Part shown: positions 34,858 to 45,456 of the stretch, one piece after another
Layout: each line of letters opens with the position of its first letter
How positions within the stretch are numbered: the stretch's first letter is position 1
Source: Rhyzopertha dominica
Lineage: Eukaryota > Arthropoda > Insecta > Coleoptera > Bostrichidae
Reading direction: 5' to 3'
DNA: 64,000 nucleotides
Assembly: GCA_025024175.1 (NCBI GenBank)
Contig: QCXZ01000042.1
Coordinates: forward strand, 7,333,501-7,397,500
Made by a program: the position numbers and the translations under genes
Notes under the pieces: generated by a model
Database searches by the model: none
What the model saw: only the letters and a program-made list of their open reading frames with translations
What the model was told of the DNA's origin: nothing

Positions 34858-35570
34858 ACCTTTAAATGACCTTCTCAAAACGTCGATTTTCAACGTCTAC
34901 ACCGCGCGACGGTTTGGGCAATATTTACATTTGAAAGACCTCTCGCCTTTTGATGAATTTTCTAGAATGTTCTATGGCCCTCTTGAAACGTCGATTTTCG
35001 ACATCCCATTGTGAGATAGTTTCCGCAATGTGCCACACTTGGGAGCTCTTTCGTCTTTTACTGAATGCTTTAGAATGTTCTATGACTTTCTAGAAACGAC
35101 ATCTCCACTAAGAGACGCTTACGACAATATGCCACACTTAAAGGTTCTTTCGTTTTTCAATGAATGTTCTTTGTCATTCTCGAAACGTCATTTTTCGTGA
35201 TGATGACTTTTCCATTCGACAATGCGAATTCTCTAACGTTCGTTCAAATTTCGCAAGGACTCTTTCATCTTATATAAAATCTTCCAGAATATTCCTACAT
35301 TCTGAAACATCAAACATTCCACTTTTTAAATTAATACATCACGAGAAAGTTTCAACATGTGCACTACTGGGGGCGAGGCGGGGGGTTCTTTGGTCTGTGT
35401 CAAATTATCTAGAATGTTTTTCTATCTTCTCGAAATAGATTTAAGATTTCCCCGTAGCAAGACGGTTTGGGCAAACTGCCTACAACATTCTCGAAACGTT
35501 AACAATTCACTCCCCCTGCGATGAATTTTACCGAATGTTCAATGACTTCTAGAAACGTCGGAATATAGGC
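34858..35570. repeat. degenerate ~120-bp tandem array with heat-shock-element motifs
   Basis: About six units. The anchor GAAT(G/A)TT(C/T) recurs at 34965, 35073, 35162, 35287, 35412 and 35533 (steps 108, 89, 125, 125, 121), usually followed by TCTCGAAACGTC-like and then GACGGTTTGGGCAA or ..ACAATATGCCACACTT-like blocks. The anchor is part of the HSF site nTTCnnGAAnnTTCn: complete at 34960-34972 (TTCTAGAATGTTC) and 35282-35294 (TTCCAGAATATTC), with two-box TTCTAGAA at 35088 and 35547 and TTCTCGAA in several units. No coding potential. Confidence 0.85.
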
Positions 35571-36193
35571 TACCCATTCCGTGAGTCTGTACAGAAAAGT
35601 GATCATATGATCGTATACAGGCATTCTCTGAATAATACGGCCTAGCTTTTAAATATATATAGATTCATTAGTATAATAAGTAAGTATCTAGTTCCTGCAT
35701 GTAACAAAAACGTACTGTCATTCACTAAAACTGTACATGAAGCAGTACGTAAATTAGAAATTACATCAGTTTTTTGTTATACAATAGAGTAGTTAATGTA
35801 ATGTTCGTGATTAATCAGTACATAATAACTTTTTAGACCTCACAATAACATGTTACGACAGATAACAGATTCGACCTAATCTACAGGATTAACTTTGATA
35901 AAACTCAATCAAAAACAATTTCTGGAAACAAGTTATCATTAGTAAGGGTTTAGTCCTACTGCATCTATTTATACAGTGGGAAAAAAATTCAGGGTGTGAT
36001 TCTCTCTGGTTTTCATATAAAAAAAAACCTTTGAAAATCCCCTGTGAATACATAACCCTGTCTAATGCACAAGCGAAATACTTATGTTTTAATTTCATCA
36101 AAAAAAAAAAGACTTTTTTCATGAATAGCTTTCTCTTTACTGCAACCNCACCATTTCAAAATGACAAATAATGCCAAATAAAAGCCATCTGTC
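35571..36193. other. no gene recognised
   Basis: A/T-rich with poly-A runs near 36,100 and an ambiguous base at 36,148. The minus frame 35889-36122 has no motif. Confidence 0.42.
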
Positions 36194-36275
36194 TTGGTTG
36201 GCAAGTCGAATCCCATGACTCATGAGTTTCGATGCTTTTTCAGATCATCAGGCGGTGTTCCGATTTGCCAACCAA
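36194..36275 (-). ncRNA. hammerhead-ribozyme-like hairpin
   Basis: On the minus strand the order is that of a type I hammerhead. Stem I is TTGGTTGGCAAATCG at the 5' end, paired over 15 bp (one G-U) with CGACTTGCCAACCAA at the 3' end. Inside are CTGATGA (36245-36251), a weak stem II, GAAA (36227-36230), a 3-bp stem III with CATG loop (ACT..AGT), and the cleavage triplet GTC (36217-36219). Stem II pairs poorly and the base pair next to the core is C-A, so activity is doubtful. No transposase or RT adjoins it. It may be a solo Penelope-type or retrozyme-like remnant. Confidence 0.4.
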
Positions 36276-36611
36276 TATAGATAAACGAATCTGTTAGTGC
36301 CACTGCAAAATAGAGCCGCGAGCTAACAGCCACTAATAGGCCTAGAAACCATCCAGGATCATTAGCAAAATTACAAATAATGTCAAATAAACAACCTGAT
36401 TTATGTTAAACTCTTACATTTTTTCATAAATTTAACGACCCCAGAGCAAACAATTTATTTAAAATCAATTAAATTTTGACATAGCCTATAAATTATTCGA
36501 ATTGTAATTTATCTAGTAGGCCTTTGTAATGACAACTTAATTGGATATTTTCACAATTTTTCAAGATAGCGTAAAGAGCAATTAAATATGGCGTTAAATG
36601 CAAAAAGTACT
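36276..36611. other. no gene recognised
   Basis: A/T-rich. The last 60-70 bases may already belong to the dispersed repeat that follows. Confidence 0.42.
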
Positions 36612-36760
36612 TCAAATATTAAGAATTCTCTCGGAAAAGAGCCTCTTGCGATTGCCTATAGTCGTGTGATATCATTTAGCATATGTGTTAATCTCGACCA
36701 TGAGGTTTTCAGGATTGATATGGATTATAATAGGTTTTAATAGTTTAAGAATGGAATGAA
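36612..36760 (+). repeat. dispersed repeat, copy A
   Basis: Shares CTTCAAATATTAA, AGCCTCTTGCG(A/G)TT, TAGTCGTG(T/A)GA and a GT(T/C)AATCTCGAC/GTCAATTTCGAC block with 62690-62845, in the same orientation. Non-coding. Family unknown. Confidence 0.65.
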
Positions 36761-37129
36761 CACTCAGTAAGGTCCAATATTAATCATAACTGTTTTAGTT
36801 TATGGCACATACGCCTATGTCATATATTTTCGTTTCATGGAAGGATTACTTTTTTTTAATCCACAAGTACCTTAACCTCAGAATTGAAATTAACTTGAGC
36901 AGGTGTCAAAATAGTTATGCCCAGGTTTGAGAGACACTGATTATAGTGTCACAAGAATCTGTCAAGATACTACCAATCAAAATCATTTACTTTCTGTTTA
37001 ACGAATTATATGTGAAAAAATTTGTTGAATCCATGCAGATTTACCTTTTTCCATTCAATTTCATTAATGACCCTAAAGAGCGTTGGCAACTCGCATTCCT
37101 CATTATTAACCGATTTTCTCAAACAGAGG
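36761..37129. other. no gene recognised
   Basis: A/T-rich, nothing recognised. Confidence 0.42.
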
Positions 37130-37520
37130 CGTGAGCGCGCCTTTCACAATTACCGTGATGAAGAAACATCTCCAGCATCCGCGTTCGATCCTCACTCCCA
37201 AAACTGCTCGATCACTTACTGTAGTATTGAAACCGTAAAGAACGTCTTTATTACGTACCGTGGCACTTCAAAGGCACAATCGTCCGGAATTAAGGGCTAT
37301 GACCCTTTTGTTATTCAGAGAAGCGTGGATAACACAAAGAAAGGCATTTTCTTATATCTCGGCTTTCACTGCTCGATCGTCGTGGAGTTAAGTAATAATT
37401 ACATCGCGGCGTGGGCCACAATGACATGCGGACAGCGGTGATGAAACCATCATGAAAGTGCAGCATGGGTGTTGAATGCCGCAATGACCCCGCCGTATCT
37501 GGATCGAAGCAGGTTGTTGA
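37130..37520. promoter_or_regulatory. candidate regulatory block
   Basis: CpG-rich with AGTTAAGTAATAATTACATC (homeodomain-like sites) and CACTGCTCGATCGTCG. A 139-codon frame (37022-37441) is open across it, the longest in the window, but it shows no domain, signal peptide or splice logic and its first third is A/T-rich flank. Conserved non-coding DNA is the simpler reading. Confidence 0.3.
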
Positions 37521-38344
37521 AATTTGAAGAGGAGCAGGTCAATATCAACTGACCAAAACTTTACCGTTATAATTTTCCTGCTGTATACGAAATTTGTAAA
37601 AAAATACGTTAAATACGCAACAACAGAAGTACAGCAGCACACATATACGTTGGAAAGTGGTGGGAGCTATGCAGAAACGAATTAGGAACAGGCACACCCC
37701 TAAGTTCTTTGGGTACCGAGCTACTAAATTGTGAGAATATGCCAGAAGGTGGAAAAAATGAAATAGTATATATCATTTAGAAATATTTCAAATATGAGAA
37801 GTGTGCTATTTATACTTGACAGTGTAAAACGATACTGTGAACTATAGAGAAGGATTTTAGTGACGGTAATTCTAATGCGCCTGAAAATGCTACCAAATCA
37901 ATTTTCTAGTTACCAACAAGGAAGAGGCAATGTAAGAGTATAACAAAATTAGTCTATGCCAGACAACAGAGCATAAACTACTTGCTATTATGTTGAGAAC
38001 TGCACTCTTGGCGAACACCGTCGTTGGAAACTTCTCTGAGTTTTTGAATGTCCACTAGAAGCTGGGCTAGCGTGCAGAGTACAGGTTCTCCAAACAGACA
38101 GGTGGGTGACACTGCTAATTGCCAATAGATGTCACAGTGTCGCCCACAATTAATACTCTCGCAGAGGAAGAGTAGTTTGACTTATTGAGAGACATGATAT
38201 AAGATCACTTCGAATTCGGTACCTGGGAAATAGGAAGGACTTTCGCTGATTATCTACCTGTATGAAACTTTATGTAGTTGCAGTTTCTTAGAAAAACTGA
38301 ACAGACGATTCCATAGGTTTATTTATTAATATATCCTAAGGACA
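37521..38344. other. no gene; 13-bp-arm hairpin at 38102-38147
   Basis: GTGGGTGACACTG (38102-38114) faces CAGTGTCGCCCAC (38135-38147) with one mismatch and a 20-base loop. The rest is unassigned, and may include 5' parts of the transposase that follows. Confidence 0.42.
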
Positions 38345-38650
38345 AAGACTTCTTGATATACAAGAAGGATGGGAAAACAGGCTATCTACCTGGGTGCGCG
38401 TTGGTCTTTAAATCAAGCACTAAAATAGGTGATAATCAATCCGCGATGAATTTGGAGAATTATAAAAAATTGATGAAGAACATGCTAATACAGAACTTAA
38501 TTTTTTCGTTGATAATGCACCCTATCACAATGTACAATCAAACCCGGCACAATAATCGAATTCTAAGAAAACTACTATGATCAAATGGGTAAACTATAGA
38601 AACATTAATTTCGATCCCAACAGTTAAAACCCACAACATTTATTAGATTC
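38345..38650 (+). pseudogene. Tc1/mariner-superfamily DDE domain fragment
   Basis: KDGKTGYLPGCALVFKSSTK, IGDNQSAMNLENYKK match the H.GS..G...GA..VFKS....DYH..M....F..W block. After a shift, FVDNAPYHNVQSNPAQ follows (38,515-38,560; VDNAPYH carries the second catalytic Asp). Then SNSKKTTMIKWV and NYRNINFDPN match the LE..NI.FD.... segment that precedes the third acidic residue. One stop and one frameshift, with the first catalytic residue upstream unreadable. Probably the same family as the HTH piece at 12980 and the tail at 17477. Confidence 0.68.
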
Positions 38651-40157
38651 TTATCCCTTATATTTGTGAACTATGAGTGTTTTCATATTGTCAATAATGT
38701 AAGTTACGCAGCATTGCATGATAAAACAATTAATTAGTCGACGCTTCGCGTTGTTCTTGCAAAAGTGGTGTTATTATTAGAAATAACTAAATGGAAAGCA
38801 ATAATCAATTGCAAGGGGTTTTGAATTTGGTCGTCACATTATTTTAAGGATTACTGCAACTACAACGAAAGAAGAAACATATAAATCATACTAAAAGAAT
38901 ACTATCCATACGAAGAGGTGATGAACTCCAAGATTTAAAGCTGAAAATGCCGGCCCAGACCTTAGTTTTAGGACTAGTACAAAAAGACTAGTTGCCGCAA
39001 GGCTACAGTAGATGACTTGCATGGAAGCATCAGGTAATGGGAAAAGTAAGAGATATTTCGGAACCAGCAAGTTTGGAACAACATAAAAATAAAACATAAA
39101 AATTAATCTTCTCAATGTCAACACATGCTAAAATTATGGATATGCCATATTTTTGCCATAAATGTTTATAACGAACACATAATTTGTTTAGTAAAATCCA
39201 GTATGGTATATAATATATAAATTTTAAATAATAAAACGTTACGACTATGCAATTTACATAAAAACTTTGATGTTTGAAAATGTTCCTTTACTTTCGTCCA
39301 GTAAGGTGTCTGTATTGAGATGTAATATAAATTTATTAAGTAGGTATCCAAGACAAGCAAATCTCGTATAGTTATCGAAAAACATATTTAGCTTTATTTA
39401 AACATGATTTTGTTTTAAATATTGATTACTGTCTAAATATCGATAATATTTCAGAGAATTTTTAACACATGGGATTAACATGTCCTTTCAAAGAGTTGGA
39501 ACCACTTGCTAAGGAAATGGCATCCATTATATTTAGTTTAATTTTCGTTTTTTTTTCTCAAAGGAGGACATTTCAAACAATACTTTAAGTATTCTGCACA
39601 TGGTGTAGAATTAGAAACATAAGTATATTCATACTTTTAGGTTTTCAATAAAATATAATTCCTTTTTTTATGAACACGATTGTTACTATCGTTCAGTCTG
39701 AAATTATGTGATTACAATGGACTACACCAGCCACCCGACATTGTTTTCTGTCGGATAAAAATAGCCCGCTTTTTATTGAAAATTCTCTGAGAACAAACTA
39801 AGGTTTACAATCGTGGGACTCGGCAACAAATCGCCGAAAATGGCAAACGAAGGCATTACTCACTGGATGCAAAAACTGCAGATGCAATCCCGCTTTGGAT
39901 GTGGAGGAATGTCGCTCATCATTCCTAGGTTTGCAACCCTATGAACTGAAGATGACGGTTGGTGCACTCAAATGCAGAGATGTCAGATTTAAGACTTGTT
40001 AATCAAAAATTTATTTTAATATATTAACAATTTAACATATAAACGTGCTACAAGACCGCTTTTAATAAAATATCTCTATCGTTCTAATATATGTATAGAA
40101 TTTATTACAATTCAAAAATTTCTTTCATTAAGACTTCAGTACAAAACATGCCAAAGA
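38651..40157. other. no gene recognised
   Basis: A/T-rich. 39,720-39,965 is moderately CpG-enriched. The minus frames 38891-39124 and 39166-39360 are hydrophobic by composition and show no family motif. Confidence 0.42.
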
Positions 40158-40488
40158 ATTGGGTATTTGCCATGTATTTATATTTTATTAAATTGCATAT
40201 TAATATGTAACATCTAATCCATAAAACAGCTGTGACAGTTTATAAATTCGAAAAAAATGGATCGTAAGGTGCATTTTTAATATTAAAAATGTGAATATTT
40301 AAAAGGACCGCCAAAACGCGAACATATTAGCCGTGACGTCAGGTGTCTTGTAAATGGCCGCTTGTTACATCTGGGGTCAGCGCATCACGCGTCAGCTTCA
40401 GCCCGTCAGTTTATCAGTTTGTTGTTTGCGTTCATTTTGTGACAAGCGAATTAAAATACGCCAAGAAAAAGTAAAATACTTATGAGTT

Positions 40489-40584
40489 ATGGCTTCTGAA
40501 GGCATGCTCATTGTTATGGAATTGTTGTACAGCGACAAGCGGTTCAACGCGGCGGAGATGAGGAACGTAAAAGCAACAGCATAA
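40489..40584 (+). other. small ORF behind a CpG-rich promoter-like stretch
   Basis: A 31-codon frame (MASEGMLIVMELLYSDKRFN then AAEMRNVKATA) on the strand opposite to the THAP exons. It follows 170 bp of unusually CpG-rich DNA (40,310-40,480). AAC|GTAAAAG near 40,567 could be a splice donor, making it a first exon. Not recognised. It may be chance coding in a GC-rich patch. Confidence 0.22.
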
Positions 40585-40675
40585 GTGAACTTTTTCTCAA
40601 ATTAACGTAGCATTGATAATTTGATCACAGTGGGTTGTTGGAAACATACTATTTGTAAACATAAAAACGTAAGAA

Positions 40676-41130
40676 TCAAAAATGTACCCTAAACTTGACA
40701 TTTATTTTAGAGGTCAGAATAAATATAAATTGCCATTTATTTTCGGGGCTCTTGCGACTCGTTTCCGGTCTGGCTAACAGTCGAATATATGGGAAAACAA
40801 CGTCATTCTTTATTATCACGTTTCCCTCTAGCAACTTAAAACGCATATAATTTTTCATATCCTCTTCAAGCTATAACAAAATGGAAACTGAATGGTAAAC
40901 ACTTATAACCCCAAAAATAATAATAAAACTTACAGTAAGAATTAAGATGATCTTCACAACAGAAAAACAAACTTTGCGATTTCGGCATATCACGTCTAGG
41001 GGCCTTAAACAACTTTTTCATACGTTGATAATCTCGAGGAACGGTTACAAAAATTTTCTCAGCTGTACTGACTGAAGTACTTTTATAACCATGTATAAAA
41101 CAACACTTGTTTGTTTTCCATACATAATAG
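40676..41130 (-). pseudogene. THAP-domain exons of a P-type transposase
   Basis: Sequence-specific DNA-binding THAP zinc finger (C2CH). Exon 1 (about 41,125 to 40,934) reads WKTNKCCFIHGYKSTSVSTA, EKIFVTVPRDYQRMKKLFKA, PRRDMPKSQSLFFCCEDHLN. The first Cys of C2CH (KCCF) and the CEDH pair are present, but the second Cys (GC in the family) is Tyr in HGYKS. A 63-base intron (40,933 to 40,871) has GTAAGT and TTATAG ends. Exon 2 continues LEEDMKNYMRFKLLEGNVII KNDVVF, the segment that follows the finger in P-like proteins, and ends at a stop at 40,676. The ATG expected before WKTNK is absent. Confidence 0.75.
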
Positions 41131-41455
41131 ATGCTTGTAAAACTACACAAATCACTTTTTGGTGCGACCTCTTACACCGTCCTTTCAATAAACACCACAC
41201 AAAAATTTTTACAATACAAGACAGATACTACACCATTAAACAGCACGCTCCTCGGTAATGTTTACATGACACTTGACGTCACGAGTTGAATAACCTTGGA
41301 TAGAAGTGTTTTGGCGGTGACTCCTAATATTCGAATTTCAGACCTGAAATTCTCTACCTACAAATATTATGTTGTTTTTTCTAACATGGCGTATGATATA
41401 TATGCACTTCAAGATTCATTTTACGTAATTTTCAAAATAAGTGATAATACCCAAT

Positions 41456-42934
41456 TAAGTAATTAAGAACCAGACCATCAAAAATGCTAGAAACTTAAGA
41501 CCCTTATTCTTTCCAATAAAAAAATGTAAAGCTGCAAACAGATTTGTATATTTCCACATAGGTAATATGGAACAATCATTTGAAGAAGGAGTCGTTCAAA
41601 GTGTTCAGATTCGAAGTTAAAAATACTTCTATAACTACCAACTTCCTAAAGAAGAACAATGCATGTATCTAAAAACCTGGCAGCCCTGCACAAAGCGCAT
41701 TAGTATTCAGTGCGCCTATAGTCGGGAATCTGTCCAACCGACTTAAAAGGTAAGGAAGCCGGGGATACTAAACTATCTGGCATGGAGGCAATTTTGAGAT
41801 GTCTCGGAAAAAGGGGGTTAGATACTGATAAGGCGTGTTGTGTCGTATCGCCAGACGATCGGACCATTTAAAAAAAAAGATGGCCTGCTTTGTATAAGTA
41901 GGCAAGTTTAGAGGATTAACTTTATCGCTTGAGATTAATTTTAGATATTGGGTTTGGTCTCACAAGGTAAAGTGGGCATTACGTTTGCTGAAACAATTTC
42001 AAACGCCTTTACCCGTCGGATTGTTTCCAAGTTGAATATGTACTTTATTTTTAATAGAAGCTATGTAATAGATACAAATAATTGTGGGACATATTTTTTA
42101 TCACATGAAACACACTACTTGCTCCGATTATCGCAGAATATTTCTGGTCGGTCTTTAACAAAGATTATTCGAAAAAGTACCAGAAATAAAAAAACAACTT
42201 TATATACAGGGTGCGTCACCTAAAGCTCCCCAGGCTCTTTTTAATTACAACCTTAAGTTACATGTCAAATTTGTAGGTCTTTTTGAACTCTTTAAAAATA
42301 GCATAGTGACTGTTCAAAAAATTTTTTTTGCAGATTATGATATTTTGCAAATAAAGTTAATTTTTGTAAATATTTTTTAACCTTACCCCGTATAATAAAT
42401 ATTGTTTCATAGTTGAATGCCGACTTTTGTCTTCTTCAATTTGTATCATTACCATGTATGCGTAATTTTTACTCCTTCTTAGTGAAAAATAAGAAAAACT
42501 AGTCGCAGCAATGTTCTGTTATAGGGTTCTTCACAAGTTTTAGTTTAGTAGCTTATTATGGTACAAATTATGCCTACATACCCATCGCTGCACACAAAAC
42601 CCCAAAATTTTGAGTAACTTTTAAATAAATCAAGTACGCAGTTCGTTCTAAAGAGAGATAGGCTAGAAAACGAAACCCTGTGATGAGGCTAGTTTGGTTT
42701 TCTACATCGTGCAAAAACCATACATACATACAAACAAAAAAGACATACACAAGTATGTCAATAGTATCTTTTACGAAAAGCAGTGTTTTCCAACATTAAT
42801 ATGCGGAAAGCTATTTCGGTTTTACTGGAAAATCGTTATAATTTAAATTTATTAGGTTTTTGGAAATATCTCGTATTTTTGACTTATTATTTATCAATTC
42901 AACAAAAAAGTCAATGAACATTCCTTCGACAAAA
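41456..42934. other. no gene; TACAGGGTG terminus-like site at 42204
   Basis: 41,640-41,870 is moderately GC-rich without motif. TATACAGGGTGCGTCACC near 42,203 looks like the end of a DNA transposon (many insect Tc1/mariner ends read TACAGGGTG), but no partner end was found. The 91-codon frame at 41948-42223 has no domain. Confidence 0.4.
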
Positions 42935-43222
42935 CGTATTACTTTAAGATGTCCCGATTTTTATTCACAAACAGCGTAGACTTTATCATGGGGTAGTAAG
43001 ACCACACAGTGTTGAGGGCTTTCCTTTCTTTGACTTTCCCGAATAGTATACCACAAGCATTTTTTCTCTAGCACTATTAGTAATCTTGGCAGTTTTCCAC
43101 TTTTGGATGCGCGCATATTCATTTTCGTACATATGGTGAAATTTAGGAGGCAGTAGTTTTCCCGCGGCTTCTAATGCCTCCTCTTCAACGTCGATATGTG
43201 GGCTTTCTTTATTTTCACTCAC
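42935..43222 (-). pseudogene. Crypton-like tyrosine recombinase N-terminal fragment
   Basis: From 43,222 leftward: SENKESPHIDVEEEALEAAG, KLLPPKFHHMYENEYARIQK, WKTAKITNSAREKMLVVYYS, KKGKPSTLCGL. After a shift it reads MIKSTLFVNKNRDI. This matches the SAM-like core-binding domain I recall for Crypton-type tyrosine recombinases of insects (LLP.KS...Y...Y..F..W.....I...SEN.LLAYF.ELS..YKPSTLWS.YSMLK..L). The catalytic R..H/R..Y domain is absent. The first codon is GTG after an in-frame TGA, so the true start is lost. Confidence 0.62.
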
Positions 43223-44159
43223 TTAACACCCGAAACAACCAAAAACTTGACAAAACCACTCGAAATAAACAAACTCTAGCATACTAACGCGACACGATTA
43301 GTAATAATTCTTATATTTTTTTAGTCCCTAACTAAATGCCATAGGAAAAATAGAATTGCTATAGAAAAAAGGCACAATTTTATCCTAAATAACTATGAGG
43401 TAAAAATAGTAATTTTTAATATTTATGGGTCACATACAATATAATATTTGGGATTTATCCGAAATATAATATGTATGCGAAAATTTCTTATCTTAAATGG
43501 GATTCTTCTTATCTGCTTGTAAAAGAGATTTATTCCTCAACCAGAAACTGTCATTAGTTGGTACACATTGAGCTCTCAAAAGCTGAGCAAACATGAAATG
43601 ACCTGATAGCGATAAATTAGATTTGAGCAAAACGTCTTCTAGGGCAATCATATTAAACGGTGTAACATTCGAAAAATAACTTCTGCACCAACTCCACACG
43701 CGAAACATGAAGACTTAAGAAGACTCAAAGAGGGCGCGACTCGCCCACTTTCATCGCCTAATGAATGTAAACTATCGGAGAGGCTAATGAGACAGGCAAT
43801 ACTCAACGTATGCAGAAATCTGCTTGAAAAACAGCAATAAACGAAGCACCTGATAGTATAGCCGGCTAATAGGATTTGGCGCCACTGGCGAAACAACGAG
43901 CCTCATGAATAACGCATACAATGCAGCAATTATTTACAAGAAGCTGACAAAACAGGCCTCGAGTGCACAACACGAACGTCTTGGAAACCTGTGCAATTGC
44001 AATAAAATTATTTGTACAGAGTAAAAACGTCTTGTCGGTTGTAGGTCCCAGCACGATGCGAAAAGTAAGATGCTTCAGTCACTGTCTTAACTGAGCCACC
44101 ACGCAGCAGGAACTGAAAGATCTGATTTAATTTTTAGATTTTCGATAAGTTCAGGGTGA
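43223..44159. other. no gene recognised
   Basis: Overlapping minus frames (43493-43708, 43648-43896, 43866-44054) without motif. The last part may be worn LINE sequence. Confidence 0.4.
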
Positions 44160-44930
44160 TAAACTTGCTCTTGTCCACCTGATATAGTAGTCTCCGTAGG
44201 TAATAATCCTAAAATGTAGTGTGCCGCAGGGCTCCGTTTTGGAACCTCTACTGTATGTTATCTAAATGATATATTCTATCAAAATCAGGGGAACTGGCAG
44301 GGAACGATTTATCGTACCCAACAAAATTATCGCCAACAGTAATTATATTAGTTCCGTTTAGTGGAACATAAAAATTATATAAGCGTCCGCAGAGTAATTT
44401 TGGAGTATTCATGGGAGCACAGCTAATCTTTTTTTTTAAACAGCGTGAATAATTGACTAAAAAGTACTAAAGTGGAACATCCTACAAGGAAAAAAGATAA
44501 TCTTCTATGTGGAGTATAACATAAAACCTTATTTTATCTTATTCCCTAAAATAGGCCCAATAATTAACTTAATTATTGTCATCGGCTAAATTCCACATTA
44601 GATATATATTTTCTTACCTGCTCACTAATGAATTGTTTAAACTAAACGCGATATTCGAAAATAAAATATGTGAAAATCATTAAAAAGTACTCTACATAAT
44701 TTTGGAGCATTTATTTTAACTGTGTGGTCATATCTTTCAAATAGATAGTAAAAACGAATTTCAAGTAATAGTCATCATACAAATACTTTCTCTTTTGTAC
44801 TTCCTGATCAGAAGTTTAACCATAATAACAAAATTATGTGTTTATAAGGAATTCGACACTCTTCTTTTCATCATTATCTGAACAATATCAAATATTTAGG
44901 ACTTGTAATCAGACAGTCATCTTATGGAAA
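44160..44930 (+). pseudogene. badly worn LINE RT fragments
   Basis: VPQGSVLEPLLYVI(stop) at about 44,221-44,265 matches the VPQGSVLGPLLF.IYINDL motif, and LNDI follows in the other frame. At 44,835-44,915 HHYLNNIKYLGLVIRQSSYG resembles the ..KYLG..ID..L segment after the RT palm. Between them nothing is readable; the spacing is about 300 bp too long, so something is inserted or they are separate copies. Confidence 0.52.
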
Positions 44931-45001
44931 ATCTGAAGAATTAAAAATTAATAATAACCTCAAGTCATCAACCAAAACAAAAAAAAATAACACGCTTCTT
45001 A

Positions 45002-45100
45002 AGATTTAAGTTTTACATGATATTTTTTAACATCATTACGGACATTCTTGTAATCATCTGTGTAAAAGCCATTATCTCCCTTCATCTCTAAACATCGTGT
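45002..45100 (-). pseudogene. inverted fragment of a DD37E-type mariner transposase
   Basis: Minus strand reads EMKGDNGFYTDDYKNVRNDV and KKYHVKLKS. This aligns with EMKGDYGFYTDDIRNTPENV of the plus-strand copy at 46,070-46,150, so a piece of the same family lies here in the opposite direction. Upstream on the minus strand the similarity stops. Confidence 0.7.
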
Positions 45101-45456
45101 TTTTTCAACATTAAATCTTCTGGCCAGTTTTGCTGTGACGTTCCAATTTTATGTTTAGGTGCGTCAATTAGTCTAGCTTCTCGTAACGTATGTAACAATA
45201 GTTTTGACACAAAACGTTTTGAGGGATTTTTCGAATTGCATTATCGTTATCGTATTACCATTGCATGCAAAACTATACCAAACATCAATACTTGTGACAT
45301 CTGTACTGGTTTGGTTTGAAATTACTTTAAAATGTCTTACAAAATAGATATACTTAAGAGTATTTATACGTTAGTTGGCCAACTTCCCAAAAGGCAAATT
45401 GTACGAATATTTCAAAATCACAATATTTCTATCAGAACTTGTTTATAGTTATTTTA

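Larger units (their letters stand above)
40158..41455 (-). mobile_element. P-like DNA transposon remnant (1,298 bp)
   Basis: Ends are ATTGGGTAT...ATACCCAAT. Inside, inverted subterminal repeats face each other: ACCGCCAAAACGCG...CGTGACGTCAGGTGTC (40305-40355) and the same in reverse at 41265-41315, both with a TGACGTCA palindrome. The minus strand encodes a THAP domain split by a short intron (next entry). A THAP domain at the N-terminus plus subterminal inverted repeats is the layout of P-type transposons. No RNase-H-like catalytic region is left, so it is an internally deleted copy. No clear target duplication flanks it. A 357-bp derivative with the same ends lies at 48144-48500. Confidence 0.75.

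Noticed and set aside
34858..35570. CRISPR-like array
   Set aside because: Units are long, degenerate and without uniform spacers, in a eukaryotic repeat context. It is a tandem satellite-like array.
37022..37441. Longest open frame of the window (139 codons, +) as a possible gene
   Set aside because: No domain, no signal peptide, mixed A/T and CpG-rich parts, no splice or promoter logic. Openness follows from the CpG-rich block.
42203..42220. TATACAGGGTG as a defined transposon end
   Set aside because: No partner end or target duplication found, so mentioned only as a site.
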